A stretch of 64,000 bases of DNA from Aestuariivivens marinum (GCF_022662175.1 NZ_JAKMCR010000003.1:186001-250000), one strand, 5' to 3'. Shown: positions 25,743 through 34,272, numbered from the stretch's first letter. The notes: generated from the sequence alone by a model not told the origin. A program made the numbers and translations.

Positions 25743-28529
25743 TTATTTGAGCTTATCCCTTAAATATTTCCCTGTTTCTGAAGCTTTAATTTTTACGATA
25801 TCTTCTGGGGTGCCGTGGGCAACAATGTTTCCCCCTTGTTCACCGCCTTTAGGCCCTAAATCAATTACATAATCGGCACATTTTATTAATTCCAAATTAT
25901 GTTCAATAACTATGATTGAATGGCCTTTATCAAGAAGTGCATTAAAGGATTTTAATAATTTTTTTATGTCATGAAAGTGTAATCCTGTTGTAGGTTCATC
26001 AAAAATGAAAAGGACCTTATCGGTATTATTTCCCTTACCTAAAAAGGAAGCCAATTTAATACGCTGCGCTTCACCTCCAGAGAGGGTAGATGAGCTTTGT
26101 CCCAAAGTTACATAACCCAAACCGACATCTTGAAGAGGTTGTAACTTATTCTTTATTTTTATTTGTTTATTATCTTCAAAAAAAACAATGGCATCATCAA
26201 TGGTAAAATTTAAAATATCATCGATATTTTCATTAGCAAAAGTGACTTCCAAAACTTCTTTTTTAAAACGCTTGCCCTTGCAGGTTTCACATTCCAAATG
26301 CACGTCTGCCATAAATTGCATTTCAATGGTAACTTCACCTTCGCCTTTACAGGTTTCACAGCGTCCGCCATCCACATTAAAAGAAAAATGTTTAGCTTGG
26401 TAATTTCTAATTTTGCTTAGTTTTTGGCTTGCAAAAAGTGCTCTTATGTCGTCGTAAGCCTTTATATAGGTAACAGGATTAGATCGTGATGATCTTCCAA
26501 TGGGGTTTTGATCGACAAATTCGATGTGTTTGATGTTGCTAAAATTACCTTCTAAGGCAGAAAATTGTCCAGGTCTGTCACTAAAATCCGTTATTTTCTT
26601 TTGCAAAGCAGGATATAAAATCTTTTTTACAAGTGTACTTTTACCACTACCAGAAACGCCTGTTACAACAGTTAACATCTCTAGAGGGAATCGCGCATTT
26701 ATATTTTTTAGGTTATTTTCTCGAGCCCCTATAATATCCACATAATATTTTGAAGAACGTCTGGTTTTAGGAATTTCGATTTTCAGGCTTTCGTTTAAAT
26801 ATTTCGCAGTAAGTGAGTTCGATTTTAGAATAGCTTGATAATCACCATGAGCCACAACCTTACCACCAAACGTACCAGCTTCAGGGCCAATATCTATTAT
26901 GTTGTCTGCTGCTTTCATGATGTCTTCATCATGTTCCACCACAATAACGGTATTACCCAAATCCCGTAATGATTTTAATACTGAAATGAGTCGTTCAGTA
27001 TCCTTTGGATGTAATCCTATACTAGGTTCGTCAAGGATATACATTGAGCCAACCAAACTACTTCCTAGAGATGTTGCCAAATTGATACGCTGACTTTCAC
27101 CACCTGAAAGCGTATTTGATTTTCGATTAAGCGTTAAATAATCTAAGCCCACATTACTTAAAAAGCTAATTCTGTTATTAATTTCCGTTAACAAACGGTT
27201 GGCAATTGTTGTGTCGTAATCATTGAGCTCTAATTGATTGAAGAAACTAGTAAGTCTATTTAAAGGCATTTCTACCAAATCGGTTATCGTTGCCTTACCA
27301 ACTTTTACGTAATTGGCTTCAACTCGTAAACGCTTACCGTTACAAATTTTACACTTGGTTTTACCTCTGTAACGAGAAAGCATAACTCTGTTTTGTATCT
27401 TGTATGCTTTAGCTTCCAGCTCAGTAAAGAAGGAGTTTAGACCTTCAAAATGTTCATTTCCGGTCCAAATAAGTTGTTTCTGTTCTGAAGTAAGTTCAAA
27501 ATATGGTCTATGAATAGGAAAATCGAATTTATGTGAATTATTTACCAGTTGATCCTTATACCAGCTCATGCTTTCACCACGCCATGGAAAAATAGCCTCT
27601 TCAAATATTGACAATCCTGTATTGGGAATCACCAACTCTTCATCTATACCAATAATATCTCCATATCCCTCACATTTTGGGCAAGCACCGTAGGGGTTAT
27701 TAAAGCTAAATAAATGAATGTTGGGTTCAAGAAAATTAATGCCGTCCAGTTCAAATCTATTACTAAAATGTTGCTGTTTATTATCTTTTAACGTTTCAAC
27801 AAAACATTCACCTTTACCTTCAAAAAAAGCAGTTTGAATGGCATCAGCCAACCTATTGTAAAAGTCTTCATCATTTCTAATAATTATCCTGTCTACAACC
27901 AACAAAATACAATCATTTTCCCCAATACCATTGACTTCATCAATCCTAACAACAGTGTCGTTTACCTTAACTCTGGCATAACCCTGTTGCAATAATGTGT
28001 TAAGCTTATCTGAAATCACTCTTCCTTCTTCTAGGTGAATAGGAGCCAAGAGCAGCATTTTTTCACCTTCATTAAAGTTTTTAATGTAATTTAAAACATC
28101 AGTAACTGTATCTTTTTTTACTTCTTGTCCAGAAATAGGGGAGTAGGTCTTACCTATTCTGGCAAACAAAAGTTTTAAATAATCATAAATTTCGGTAGTA
28201 GTACCAACCGTTGAACGTGGGTTGGATGAGTTTACCTTTTGTTCAATAGCAATAGCAGGGGCTATCCCTTTTATAAAATCAACCTTTGGTTTGTTTAAAC
28301 GACCTAAAAATTGTCTTGCGTAGCTGGAAAGACTTTCAACATAGCGACGCTGTCCCTCTGCATATAGGGTGTCGAATGCCAAACTAGATTTACCAGAACC
28401 AGAAAGTCCAGTGATAACTACCAATTTGTTTCTGGGAATAACAACATCGATATTTTTAAGGTTATGCAATTTTGCTCCCTTTATAACTATGTATTGTTTT
28501 GGATCTACAGCAGAAATATCATTATTCAT
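25743..28529 (-). CDS. uvrA: Excinuclease ABC subunit A
   Basis: The damage-recognising ATPase of nucleotide excision repair, acting with UvrB. The 928-residue protein holds two ABC ATPase halves. Walker A motifs are TGLSGSGKSSLAFD (near 42) and GVSGSGKSTLVKK (near 630), and the signature motifs are NTLSGGESQRINLA and STLSGGEAQRIKLA. Zinc-binding Cys pairs lie in ACPKCEGYG and CKICNGKRL, and in CETCKGEGE and CETCKGKRF. The length is normal for the family. A TATCTTTG box (minus strand, 28555-28562) lies upstream. Many Bacteroidota have more than one UvrA; this one has the full motif set. Confidence 0.97.
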   Translation of the reverse strand: MNNDISAVDPKQYIVIKGAKLHNLKNIDVVIPRNKLVVITGLSGSGKSSLAFDTLYAEGQRRYVESLSSYARQFLGRLNKPKVDFIKGIAPAIAIEQKVNSSNPRSTVGTTTEIYDYLKLLFARIGKTYSPISGQEVKKDTVTDVLNYIKNFNEGEKMLLLAPIHLEEGRVISDKLNTLLQQGYARVKVNDTVVRIDEVNGIGENDCILLVVDRIIIRNDEDFYNRLADAIQTAFFEGKGECFVETLKDNKQQHFSNRFELDGINFLEPNIHLFSFNNPYGACPKCEGYGDIIGIDEELVIPNTGLSIFEEAIFPWRGESMSWYKDQLVNNSHKFDFPIHRPYFELTSEQKQLIWTGNEHFEGLNSFFTELEAKAYKIQNRVMLSRYRGKTKCKICNGKRLRVEANYVKVGKATITDLVEMPLNRLTSFFNQLELNDYDTTIANRLLTEINNRISFLSNVGLDYLTLNRKSNTLSGGESQRINLATSLGSSLVGSMYILDEPSIGLHPKDTERLISVLKSLRDLGNTVIVVEHDEDIMKAADNIIDIGPEAGTFGGKVVAHGDYQAILKSNSLTAKYLNESLKIEIPKTRRSSKYYVDIIGARENNLKNINARFPLEMLTVVTGVSGSGKSTLVKKILYPALQKKITDFSDRPGQFSALEGNFSNIKHIEFVDQNPIGRSSRSNPVTYIKAYDDIRALFASQKLSKIRNYQAKHFSFNVDGGRCETCKGEGEVTIEMQFMADVHLECETCKGKRFKKEVLEVTFANENIDDILNFTIDDAIVFFEDNKQIKIKNKLQPLQDVGLGYVTLGQSSSTLSGGEAQRIKLASFLGKGNNTDKVLFIFDEPTTGLHFHDIKKLLKSFNALLDKGHSIIVIEHNLELIKCADYVIDLGPKGGEQGGNIVAHGTPEDIVKIKASETGKYLRDKLK

Positions 28530-28554
28530 GGATTATTCAAGAAAAATAATCTTG

Positions 28555-28562
28555 CAAAGATA
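28555..28562 (-). promoter_or_regulatory. Putative -7 box for uvrA
   Basis: Minus strand TATCTTTG matches TAnnTTTG, 25 bases upstream of the uvrA ATG. No -33 TTG was seen at normal spacing. Confidence 0.45.
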
Positions 28563-28627
28563 CTATAAGTATTTCATCTAATAAAATCATGTTTTAAAGC
28601 AAAAAAAGATAAAAAAATGGCACATTT

Positions 28628-28660
28628 TTTGTTTTTTAGATTCGAATATTACTATATTTG
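28628..28660 (+). promoter_or_regulatory. Promoter of the sigma-factor gene
   Basis: TTTG at 28628-28631, then 21 bases, then TATATTTG at 28653-28660: a full match to the flavobacterial housekeeping promoter. It predicts a leader of about 100 bases before the ATG at 28768. Confidence 0.75.
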
Positions 28661-28703
28661 AATTGTCTATTAATCAATTTTTAAAGCACTTGCCTATTAT
28701 ATA

Positions 28704-28765
28704 CTATTACTTTTAAACAATTAACCCCAAGTAGAGAAGTCTTCTGCTATGCAAAAAAGTAATAG
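28704..28765 (+). promoter_or_regulatory. Leader stem-loop upstream of the sigma-factor start codon
   Basis: A perfect 11-base inverted repeat, CTATTACTTTT (28704-28714) and AAAAGTAATAG (28755-28765), encloses 40 bases. An inner 6-pair stem, GTAGAG with TTCTGC, lies in the loop. The right arm ends two bases before the ATG, so the folded form could hide the ribosome site. Confidence 0.55.
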
Positions 28766-28767
28766 TT

Positions 28768-29352
28768 ATGCAACACGATTTTATTCCAGATGCCATACTA
28801 GTTAACAATTATGTTAATGGTAATGAATTGGCTCTTGAAACACTTATAACAAGACATAAGCAAAAAGTCTATAGTTTTATATATTCAAAAGTTTATAACA
28901 GAGACGTCGCTGAAGATATATTTCAGGATACTTTTATTAAGGTTATACGTACCTTGAAAAGAAAGGCTTATAGTGAAGAAGGTAAGTTTTTGCCATGGGT
29001 TATGCGTATAGCCCATAATTTGGTTATCGATTATTTTAGAAAAAACAATAGAATGCCCAAATTTGACAACAGTAATGATTTTAGTATTTTTTCTGTATTA
29101 AGCGACAATGATTTAAATGCTGAAAAGCGTATTATAAAGGAACAAGTTGAAATTGATGTTAGACGATTGGTGGATGAGTTGCCGGAAGACCAAAAAGAAG
29201 TGCTTTTGATGCGTATATACAAGGATATGAGTTTTAAGGAAATATCGGAGGCAACAGGTGTAAGTATTAATACGGCCTTGGGAAGAATGAGATATGCACT
29301 AATTAATTTACGTAAGGTAATAGATAAACATAATATTGTTTTAACAAATTGA
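28768..29352 (+). CDS. RNA polymerase sigma-70 family factor (ECF type)
   Basis: A 194-residue sigma factor with regions 2 and 4 only. Region 2 (about 23-100) has NRDVAEDIFQDTFIKVIRTL and FLPWVMRIAHNLVIDYFRK, which bind core polymerase and the -10-like element. Region 4 (about 125-185) has LPEDQKEVLLMRIYKDMSFKEISEATGVSINTALGRMRYAL, a helix-turn-helix for the -35-like element (quoted with its parts joined: LPEDQKEVLLMRIYKD then SFKEISEATGVSI). No anti-sigma gene follows; a 48-residue small gene does. Its own promoter looks housekeeping, and a leader hairpin ends at the start codon. Target genes are unknown. Confidence 0.92.
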   Translation: MQHDFIPDAILVNNYVNGNELALETLITRHKQKVYSFIYSKVYNRDVAEDIFQDTFIKVIRTLKRKAYSEEGKFLPWVMRIAHNLVIDYFRKNNRMPKFDNSNDFSIFSVLSDNDLNAEKRIIKEQVEIDVRRLVDELPEDQKEVLLMRIYKDMSFKEISEATGVSINTALGRMRYALINLRKVIDKHNIVLTN

Positions 29353-29409
29353 TACAATAAAGTATGAAATGCCTCGTTATTAATTTAAGTAATCCTTAAA
29401 TTATTATTA

Positions 29410-29556
29410 ATGGCAAAAATTTACTTTAAAGAATCTATTGAACATACTAATGACCTTAAACCGAAAGAAGAAACGGTTCATTTTCTTCTAAATTATTCGA
29501 AAGCTTTAAGTGTTATAAATTGTAAAGAGTTAAAAATTGAAGCTTTTCTCAATTAA
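29410..29556 (+). CDS. Small conserved-looking protein downstream of the sigma factor
   Basis: A 48-residue open frame starting MAKIYFKESIEHTN and ending KIEAFLN, 57 bases after the sigma-factor stop and just before a strong terminator. The composition is soluble, with no signal or membrane segment. The placement in the same transcript as the sigma factor, and a terminator right after the stop, make a real gene likely. I believe similar small proteins occur at this place in related genomes but cannot check. Function unknown. Confidence 0.65.
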   Translation: MAKIYFKESIEHTNDLKPKEETVHFLLNYSKALSVINCKELKIEAFLN

Positions 29557-29561
29557 ACTTT

Positions 29562-29592
29562 AAAAAAGTCCTGATTTTAATCAGGACTTTTT
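29562..29592. terminator. Bidirectional rho-independent terminator overlapping the nth stop codon
   Basis: AAAAAAGTCCTGA pairs perfectly with TCAGGACTTTTTT around a short TTTTAA loop. The minus-strand nth stop codon (29581-29583) lies inside the right arm. It serves both the sigma-factor transcript and nth. Confidence 0.88.
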
Positions 29593-30240
29593 TGATTTAT
29601 AATAAGCATTAATAACAGATTTCCTGCCAATTGTTTTAGTAATAATATCCTTGTCTAAATCCCAACCTCTTGCGGGAGAATATTCCCTACCATACCAAAT
29701 AATTTGTAAATGTAAATCGTTCCATAGTTCTTTAGGGAATAAGCGTTTTGCATCTTTCTCGGTTTGAACGACACTTTTACCGTTACTAAGGTTCCAACGA
29801 TACATTAAGCGATGAATATGAGTGTCTACCGGAAAGGCAGGTATACCAAATGCCTGGGACATGACTACACTTGCGGTTTTGTGCCCAACAGCGGGCAGGG
29901 ATTCTAGGTCTTCAAAATTCTGGGGGACCCTTCCATGATGTTTATCTATCAATATTTGTGATAAACCATAGATGCCTTTACTTTTCATTGGTGATAACCC
30001 TACTGGTTTTATGATTTCCCGTATGTCATTAACCGTTAATTTAATCATGTCATATGGATTATCTGCTTTTGCAAAGAGCAATGGCGTAATTTGATTAACG
30101 CGTAAATCTGTGCTTTGGGCAGATAGGAGTACTGCAATTAATAAGGTGTAAGGATCTTTGTGATCTAAAGGAATAGGAATTGTTGGGTAAAGCTCCTTTA
30201 AAGTTTTAATTATAAAGTTTACGCTTTCTTTTTTGGTCAT
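29581..30240 (-). CDS. nth: Endonuclease III-type DNA glycosylase/AP lyase lacking the Fe-S cysteines
   Basis: A base-excision repair enzyme that removes oxidised pyrimidines and nicks abasic sites. The 219-residue protein has the helix-hairpin-helix block ESLPAVGHKTASVVM, with the catalytic Lys in GHKTA, and the catalytic Asp in FPVDTHIHRL. The C-terminal region (LQIIWYGREYSPARGWDLDKD) carries none of the four Cys residues that hold a 4Fe-4S cluster in E. coli Nth. Fe-S-less members are known in the superfamily. The stop codon lies inside a terminator stem. It is divergent from bcp. Confidence 0.9.
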   Translation of the reverse strand: MTKKESVNFIIKTLKELYPTIPIPLDHKDPYTLLIAVLLSAQSTDLRVNQITPLLFAKADNPYDMIKLTVNDIREIIKPVGLSPMKSKGIYGLSQILIDKHHGRVPQNFEDLESLPAVGHKTASVVMSQAFGIPAFPVDTHIHRLMYRWNLSNGKSVVQTEKDAKRLFPKELWNDLHLQIIWYGREYSPARGWDLDKDIITKTIGRKSVINAYYKSKKS

Positions 30241-30273
30241 TCAGTTGTATTTTAGCACACAAAGTTAATAAAT

Positions 30274-30732
30274 ATGAATACATTAAAAGAAGGGGATAAA
30301 GCCCCTAGTTTTGAAGCTAAAGACGAACAGGGGAATATTATAAAATTATCGGATTACAAAGGGAAAAAGTTGGTGGTTTTCTTTTATCCGAAGGCGAATA
30401 CACCTGGATGTACTTTAGAAGCCTGTAATTTACGAGATAATTATGCGGAATTAAAGTCACAGGGTTATGATATTTTGGGGGTTAGTGCAGATACAGAAAA
30501 GAAACAGGCTAATTTTAAAAAAAAGTTTGATTTTCCCTATCCGTTACTAGCAGATGAGGATAAAGTAGTAATTAATGCGTTTGGAGTTTGGGGTCCTAAA
30601 AAGTTTATGGGCAGGGAATTTGATGGCATTCACCGTATAACCTTTTTAATAAATGAAGAAGGCGTAATAGAACGTGTTATTGATAAGGTTAAAACTAAAG
30701 ATCACGCTGCACAAATACTAAGTGAATTATAA
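30274..30732 (+). CDS. bcp: Thioredoxin-dependent thiol peroxidase (BCP/PrxQ)
   Basis: A 152-residue peroxiredoxin that reduces peroxides with electrons from thioredoxin. The active-site block YPKANTPGCTLEACNLRD has the peroxidatic Cys near residue 46 and the second Cys five residues on, the atypical two-Cys layout of BCP. The conserved opening LKEGDKAPSFEAKDEQGN and the later FLINEEGVIERV also fit. It is divergent from nth with a 33-base gap, so the two repair and stress genes may share control; that is inference. Confidence 0.94.
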   Translation: MNTLKEGDKAPSFEAKDEQGNIIKLSDYKGKKLVVFFYPKANTPGCTLEACNLRDNYAELKSQGYDILGVSADTEKKQANFKKKFDFPYPLLADEDKVVINAFGVWGPKKFMGREFDGIHRITFLINEEGVIERVIDKVKTKDHAAQILSEL

Positions 30733-30753
30733 ATAGCTTCAAAAAAAATATCT

Positions 30754-31026
30754 CTAGTTTTTTAAAATAAAAATTATTACAACCGTAATAATGACCAAAA
30801 CAATCAAAGCTGACAACATCGTATTTTTCAAATTGTCAGCTTTAATTTTTTCTCTAATTCTATTTTTAATGATATAGAGCTCCTCTTCTGATAATTTCGG
30901 AAAATTGTATTTCTCGTATGGAATATTATATCTTAGTATTTTCCAATTGAACTTTCCAGAATATTTCTCTTTTCTGTCCTTTCTCCTCTTTATTGTAGCT
31001 TTAAAATATTCTAAACTGATATCCAT
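30754..31026 (-). CDS. Small tail-anchored membrane protein, unknown function
   Basis: A 90-residue protein with a charged N-terminal part (EYFKATIKRRKDRKEKYSG, FPKLSEEELYIIKNRIREK) and one C-terminal hydrophobic segment (about 69-88, MLSALIVLVIITVVIIFIL). There is no signal peptide, so a tail-anchored inner-membrane position is likely. It follows the conserved unknown gene at 31064-32539 by 37 bases on the same strand and may be co-transcribed. No family was recognised. Confidence 0.6.
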   Translation of the reverse strand: MDISLEYFKATIKRRKDRKEKYSGKFNWKILRYNIPYEKYNFPKLSEEELYIIKNRIREKIKADNLKNTMLSALIVLVIITVVIIFILKN

Positions 31027-31063
31027 TACAATTTAAAAAAAGAATAATATTTAGTATAAGCTA

Positions 31064-32539
31064 TTAACTCTTTATTCTCTTTTTTATAGACAAAGGCTTT
31101 AATGGTTTTCTTGTATAACCAAACAAACGGTAGTCTTTTATAAGATCGGCAGTACCTTCAGGAAGTTTATCTTCCCAACCTGTTTCACCATTTTCTATCA
31201 TGCCAAGTATCTCCCTAGAGAAAATATTCATGATGCTTTCATCGTAATCTTCAATATCTACTACTTTGCCATTATATTTGAAAAATTTATATAATTCCTT
31301 CATTCTTGGATAAACTTTTAAGTTGTTGCTATTTAAAAGTTCTCCTGTTTCCAGATCAAGCATAGGGTATAAGTAAACTTTTAAGTCCTTAAAGAACAGC
31401 TTGCCAAACGCTTCGAGTATTCCACCACTTAAATGACGATAATACTTCTCGTCAAAAATATCTACTAAATTACTAACCCCCATAGCAAGACCCATTCTAG
31501 CTTTAGTGTATTTAGAAAAGTATTCGACTACTTTGTAATACTCTTGGAAGTTAGATATCATAACCGATTGGCCTAGGGCGCAAAGTAGGTCGGCTCTATC
31601 CATAAAGTCCTGTTCATTAATTTCTCCATCAGTTTTAAGATTGGACAAGGTAATTTCAAAAACCACTACAGTTTTATTTTTGTCGACCTTATTCTCTTGG
31701 ATAAACATTTCGTAAGACTTCTCAAACATAGCCATATTCACCTTTGTCACAGGTCTAAAGCTACCACGTAGAGCTAAAATATTTTTCTTGTAAAATACCT
31801 TTGCAGGTAAAACATTGTTACCGTCAGGACCAAACATTACAGCATCGGTCATACCATTTTTAACAAGTTGTAAGCTCATTAACCGATTATCTATGTTATT
31901 AAAAACCGGACCAGAAAAATTAACTGTGTCAATCTCTAATTGATCTTTGTCTAAATGATCATATAAATAACGAAGTAATTTTTTTGGCTCATTATACTTG
32001 TAATATGCACCATAAATTAGATTGGTTCCTAAAATACCAAGCGTCTCCTGTTGTAATCTAGCATCGGTTTCCTTAAAGCGAATGTGTAAAATAATCTCGT
32101 TATACTCACCTTTAGCTTCAATTTGATATTTTATTCCAACCCATCCATGTCCTTTATACTGTTTTGCAAAATCTATTGTTGCTACAGTATTGGCATAGGC
32201 GAAAAATATCTTGTTAGGATTCTTTTCCCGAGTCAATCTATTTTCAATCAAGTTTATTTCATGTGAAAGCATTTTGCGAAGGCGGGTTTCGGTAACATAC
32301 CTGCCATCGTCTTCGGCACCATATATAGCATCGCTAAAATCTTTATCATAAGCAGACATTGCTTTAGCTATTGTTCCAGATGCACCTCCTGCTCTAAAGA
32401 AATGGCGACATGTTTCTTGCCCAGCACCAATTTCAGCAAATGTTCCATAAATATTTTCGTTTAAATTAATGCGAAGTGCTTTGGATTTTAGCGAAGGAAT
32501 ATTATCAAATTCCTTGTCGCCCTTAATGGTAATTTCCAT
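31064..32539 (-). CDS. Conserved cytoplasmic protein of unknown function
   Basis: A 491-residue soluble protein without signal peptide or membrane spans. It opens MEITIKGDKEFDNIPSLKSK, then has GTFAEIGAGQETCRHFFRAG and SGTIAKAMSAYDKDFSDAIYG (split at 20: SGTIAKAMSAYDKDFSDAIY). This wording I recall as highly conserved across Bacteroidota. Mid-protein blocks include VKNGMTDAVMFGPDGNNVLP and LALRGSFRPVTKVNM. I believe databases sometimes label it a TonB-dependent receptor, which the sequence does not support. The invariant Gly/Ala/Ser-rich N-terminal block suggests an active or nucleotide-binding site, but no known motif fits. The promoter gap to the divergent MBL gene is short. Confidence 0.72.
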   Translation of the reverse strand: MEITIKGDKEFDNIPSLKSKALRINLNENIYGTFAEIGAGQETCRHFFRAGGASGTIAKAMSAYDKDFSDAIYGAEDDGRYVTETRLRKMLSHEINLIENRLTREKNPNKIFFAYANTVATIDFAKQYKGHGWVGIKYQIEAKGEYNEIILHIRFKETDARLQQETLGILGTNLIYGAYYKYNEPKKLLRYLYDHLDKDQLEIDTVNFSGPVFNNIDNRLMSLQLVKNGMTDAVMFGPDGNNVLPAKVFYKKNILALRGSFRPVTKVNMAMFEKSYEMFIQENKVDKNKTVVVFEITLSNLKTDGEINEQDFMDRADLLCALGQSVMISNFQEYYKVVEYFSKYTKARMGLAMGVSNLVDIFDEKYYRHLSGGILEAFGKLFFKDLKVYLYPMLDLETGELLNSNNLKVYPRMKELYKFFKYNGKVVDIEDYDESIMNIFSREILGMIENGETGWEDKLPEGTADLIKDYRLFGYTRKPLKPLSIKKRIKS

Positions 32540-32607
32540 ACGATCTATTACTTATTTAGTCACTGTACAAAGGTATTAAATAACTATAGCAAACAAAAAA
32601 ATAACCC

Positions 32608-32615
32608 TATTTTTG
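32608..32615 (+). promoter_or_regulatory. Putative -7 box for the MBL-fold gene
   Basis: TATTTTTG ends on the first base of the GTG that opens the longest frame (32615), so that GTG cannot be the start if this box is used. It supports the TTG start at 32633. Confidence 0.5.
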
Positions 32616-32632
32616 TGATAAAATTCGGAACT

Positions 32633-33394
32633 TTGAAAATTACATTTTTAGGCACGGGAACTTCACAGGGTATACCTATAATAGGGAGCAACCATCCTGT
32701 GTGTTTAAGCAACAACCCTAAAGATAAACGTTTACGTGTCTCTGTTTTGATTGAGTGGGATGAATACAAATATGTAATTGACTGTGGCCCAGATTTTAGG
32801 CAACAAATGCTTAGGGAAAACATCTCAAAGATTGACGGGATAATATTTACCCATGAACATTCGGACCATGTTGCTGGGTTAGATGACATAAGGGCTTTGT
32901 GCTATAGAAATGGATGCATGAACATATATGCCCATGAGCGTGTTATTAAATCGATTAAAAAACGCTTTGACTATATTTTTAATACTGAAAACAAGTATCC
33001 TGGAGCACCAGATGTGTTTGTAAATATTATTAAAAATAAACCTTTTATGCTCCCTAAAATGGAAGTTGTACCAATAGATGGAGACCATTATTTTGTACAG
33101 GTTTTTGGTTTTCGTTTTAGGGATTTTGCCTATCTGACCGATATGAAAAAGGTTAATGCAAATGAAATTGAAAAGTTAAAAGGAGTAAAGGTGTTGGTGA
33201 TTAACGCTTTAAGGATTACTCCACATATTTCCCATTTCAATTTAGAAGAAGCCCTTGATTTTATAAAGCAAGTACAACCCAAAAAAGCTTATTTAACCCA
33301 TATTAGTCATTTAATGGGGTTTCATGATGAAGTAGAAAAGGAGTTGCCAAAAAATGTTTATTTAGCATATGATGGTTTGAAATTAACGATATAA
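32633..33394 (+). CDS. MBL-fold metallo-hydrolase (PhnP-like)
   Basis: A 253-residue metallo-beta-lactamase-fold hydrolase. The start is a TTG giving MKITFLGTGTSQGIPIIG, the usual opening of this group. The longer GTG frame overlaps a -7 box. The metal motif is FTHEHSDHVAGLDD (HxHxDH). A further His lies in ISHFNLEEAL, and the closing THISHLMGFHDE is typical of PhnP-like phosphodiesterases. No phn genes are near, so cyclic phosphate hydrolysis in phosphonate breakdown is not implied. It is divergent from the conserved unknown gene and is followed by a small membrane-anchored protein gene after 12 bases. Confidence 0.85.
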   Translation: MKITFLGTGTSQGIPIIGSNHPVCLSNNPKDKRLRVSVLIEWDEYKYVIDCGPDFRQQMLRENISKIDGIIFTHEHSDHVAGLDDIRALCYRNGCMNIYAHERVIKSIKKRFDYIFNTENKYPGAPDVFVNIIKNKPFMLPKMEVVPIDGDHYFVQVFGFRFRDFAYLTDMKKVNANEIEKLKGVKVLVINALRITPHISHFNLEEALDFIKQVQPKKAYLTHISHLMGFHDEVEKELPKNVYLAYDGLKLTI

Positions 33395-33406
33395 TCAACT
33401 ATAGAG

Positions 33407-33907
33407 ATGAAGCAAAGGATTTTTATGTACCTATTTATTTTTTCAATATTACTAATATTGTTTCAATACGTTAACTCAAAGCGTGTATTTGAAGATTTGA
33501 ATATTAAACTTGAGAATTATCGGTCAGTGAACACGAAATATAAAGATTCAATAGTTAACTTGAGAGATGAATTAATGAACTTAGCCCATTTCGGTATCGA
33601 AGGCAATGAAGATGCGTTGAGCTATTTTGAAAATGACGGGTACAATACCTCCGAGCTTATTCCGCATATAAAGGATGAATTATATAATCATAATGAATTT
33701 AAAGGCGAGCACCCATTAATACCTTATGCCTCAAACGAAGGAAGGAGAATGCTTATTAACACGGTAAAGATTCTTAATCACAGATGGATAATAGCCAATT
33801 TTTCAGATGGAGAATACTGGGGAGAGATTTTTTTAAAATATTGGGTGACCGAAGACAAAACAATCGAGTTTAATTTAGTGGAGTCTTTTTTATATCCTTT
33901 TGATTAA
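33407..33907 (+). CDS. Membrane-anchored protein of unknown function
   Basis: A 166-residue protein with one N-terminal membrane segment (about 5-22, IFMYLFIFSILLILFQYV), then a helical, likely coiled region (SVNTKYKDSIVNLRDELMNL). A folded end carries NHRWIIANFSDGEYWGEIFL and VTEDKTIEFNLVESFLYPF. The soluble part is probably periplasmic. It follows the MBL gene by 12 bases and overlaps the converging lipoprotein gene by 4 bases at the stop codons. The block around ANFSDGEYWGE looks conserved, but I do not recognise the family. Confidence 0.7.
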   Translation: MKQRIFMYLFIFSILLILFQYVNSKRVFEDLNIKLENYRSVNTKYKDSIVNLRDELMNLAHFGIEGNEDALSYFENDGYNTSELIPHIKDELYNHNEFKGEHPLIPYASNEGRRMLINTVKILNHRWIIANFSDGEYWGEIFLKYWVTEDKTIEFNLVESFLYPFD

Positions 33908-34272
33908 TCTAATAGGTAAGCAATTCCCTTTTGTTTTTTTGGTTCACCTACATACGAATATTCAAAAGTATATGAGGAATCTGTAGTTGTGAGTATTTTT
34001 AAATGGATATCCTTTTGCTCTGCCATGTTCTTAGGGTTAATGGTCTTAAAGATTACTTCGCAATCATTTATCCATCTAACCCTAGAAGAGTCTATATGGT
34101 TATTATATAACTCAATTTGTAAAGAATCATCACGTTTAAACTCCGATTTATAAATTACTTCATCTATAGCTATTTCACTATAAAAGCGACCTGTTTTATA
34201 GTTTTTGCAATTACGTTCTAGCTTATAGCACCCAACCATGAAAAACAAAAAGACATATAATAAAAATCTCAT
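33904..34272 (-). CDS. Small predicted lipoprotein, unknown function
   Basis: A 122-residue protein with a lipoprotein signal, MRFLLYVFLFFMVGCYKLE, lipidated Cys at residue 15. The mature part contains NCKNYKTGRFY, EVIYKSEFKRDDSLQIELYN and SYTFEYSYVGEPKKQKGIA, strand-rich. I recall flavobacterial relatives carrying a misleading topoisomerase IV label, and nothing in the sequence supports that. Stop codons overlap those of the converging gene by 4 bases. Likely periplasmic face of a membrane; role unknown. Confidence 0.7.
   Translation of the reverse strand: MRFLLYVFLFFMVGCYKLERNCKNYKTGRFYSEIAIDEVIYKSEFKRDDSLQIELYNNHIDSSRVRWINDCEVIFKTINPKNMAEQKDIHLKILTTTDSSYTFEYSYVGEPKKQKGIAYLLD

Noticed and set aside
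31064-32539. TonB-dependent receptor label for the 491-residue protein
   Set aside because: No signal peptide, plug or barrel pattern is present.
33904-34272. DNA topoisomerase IV label for the small lipoprotein
   Set aside because: The protein is 122 residues with a lipobox and no topoisomerase motif.
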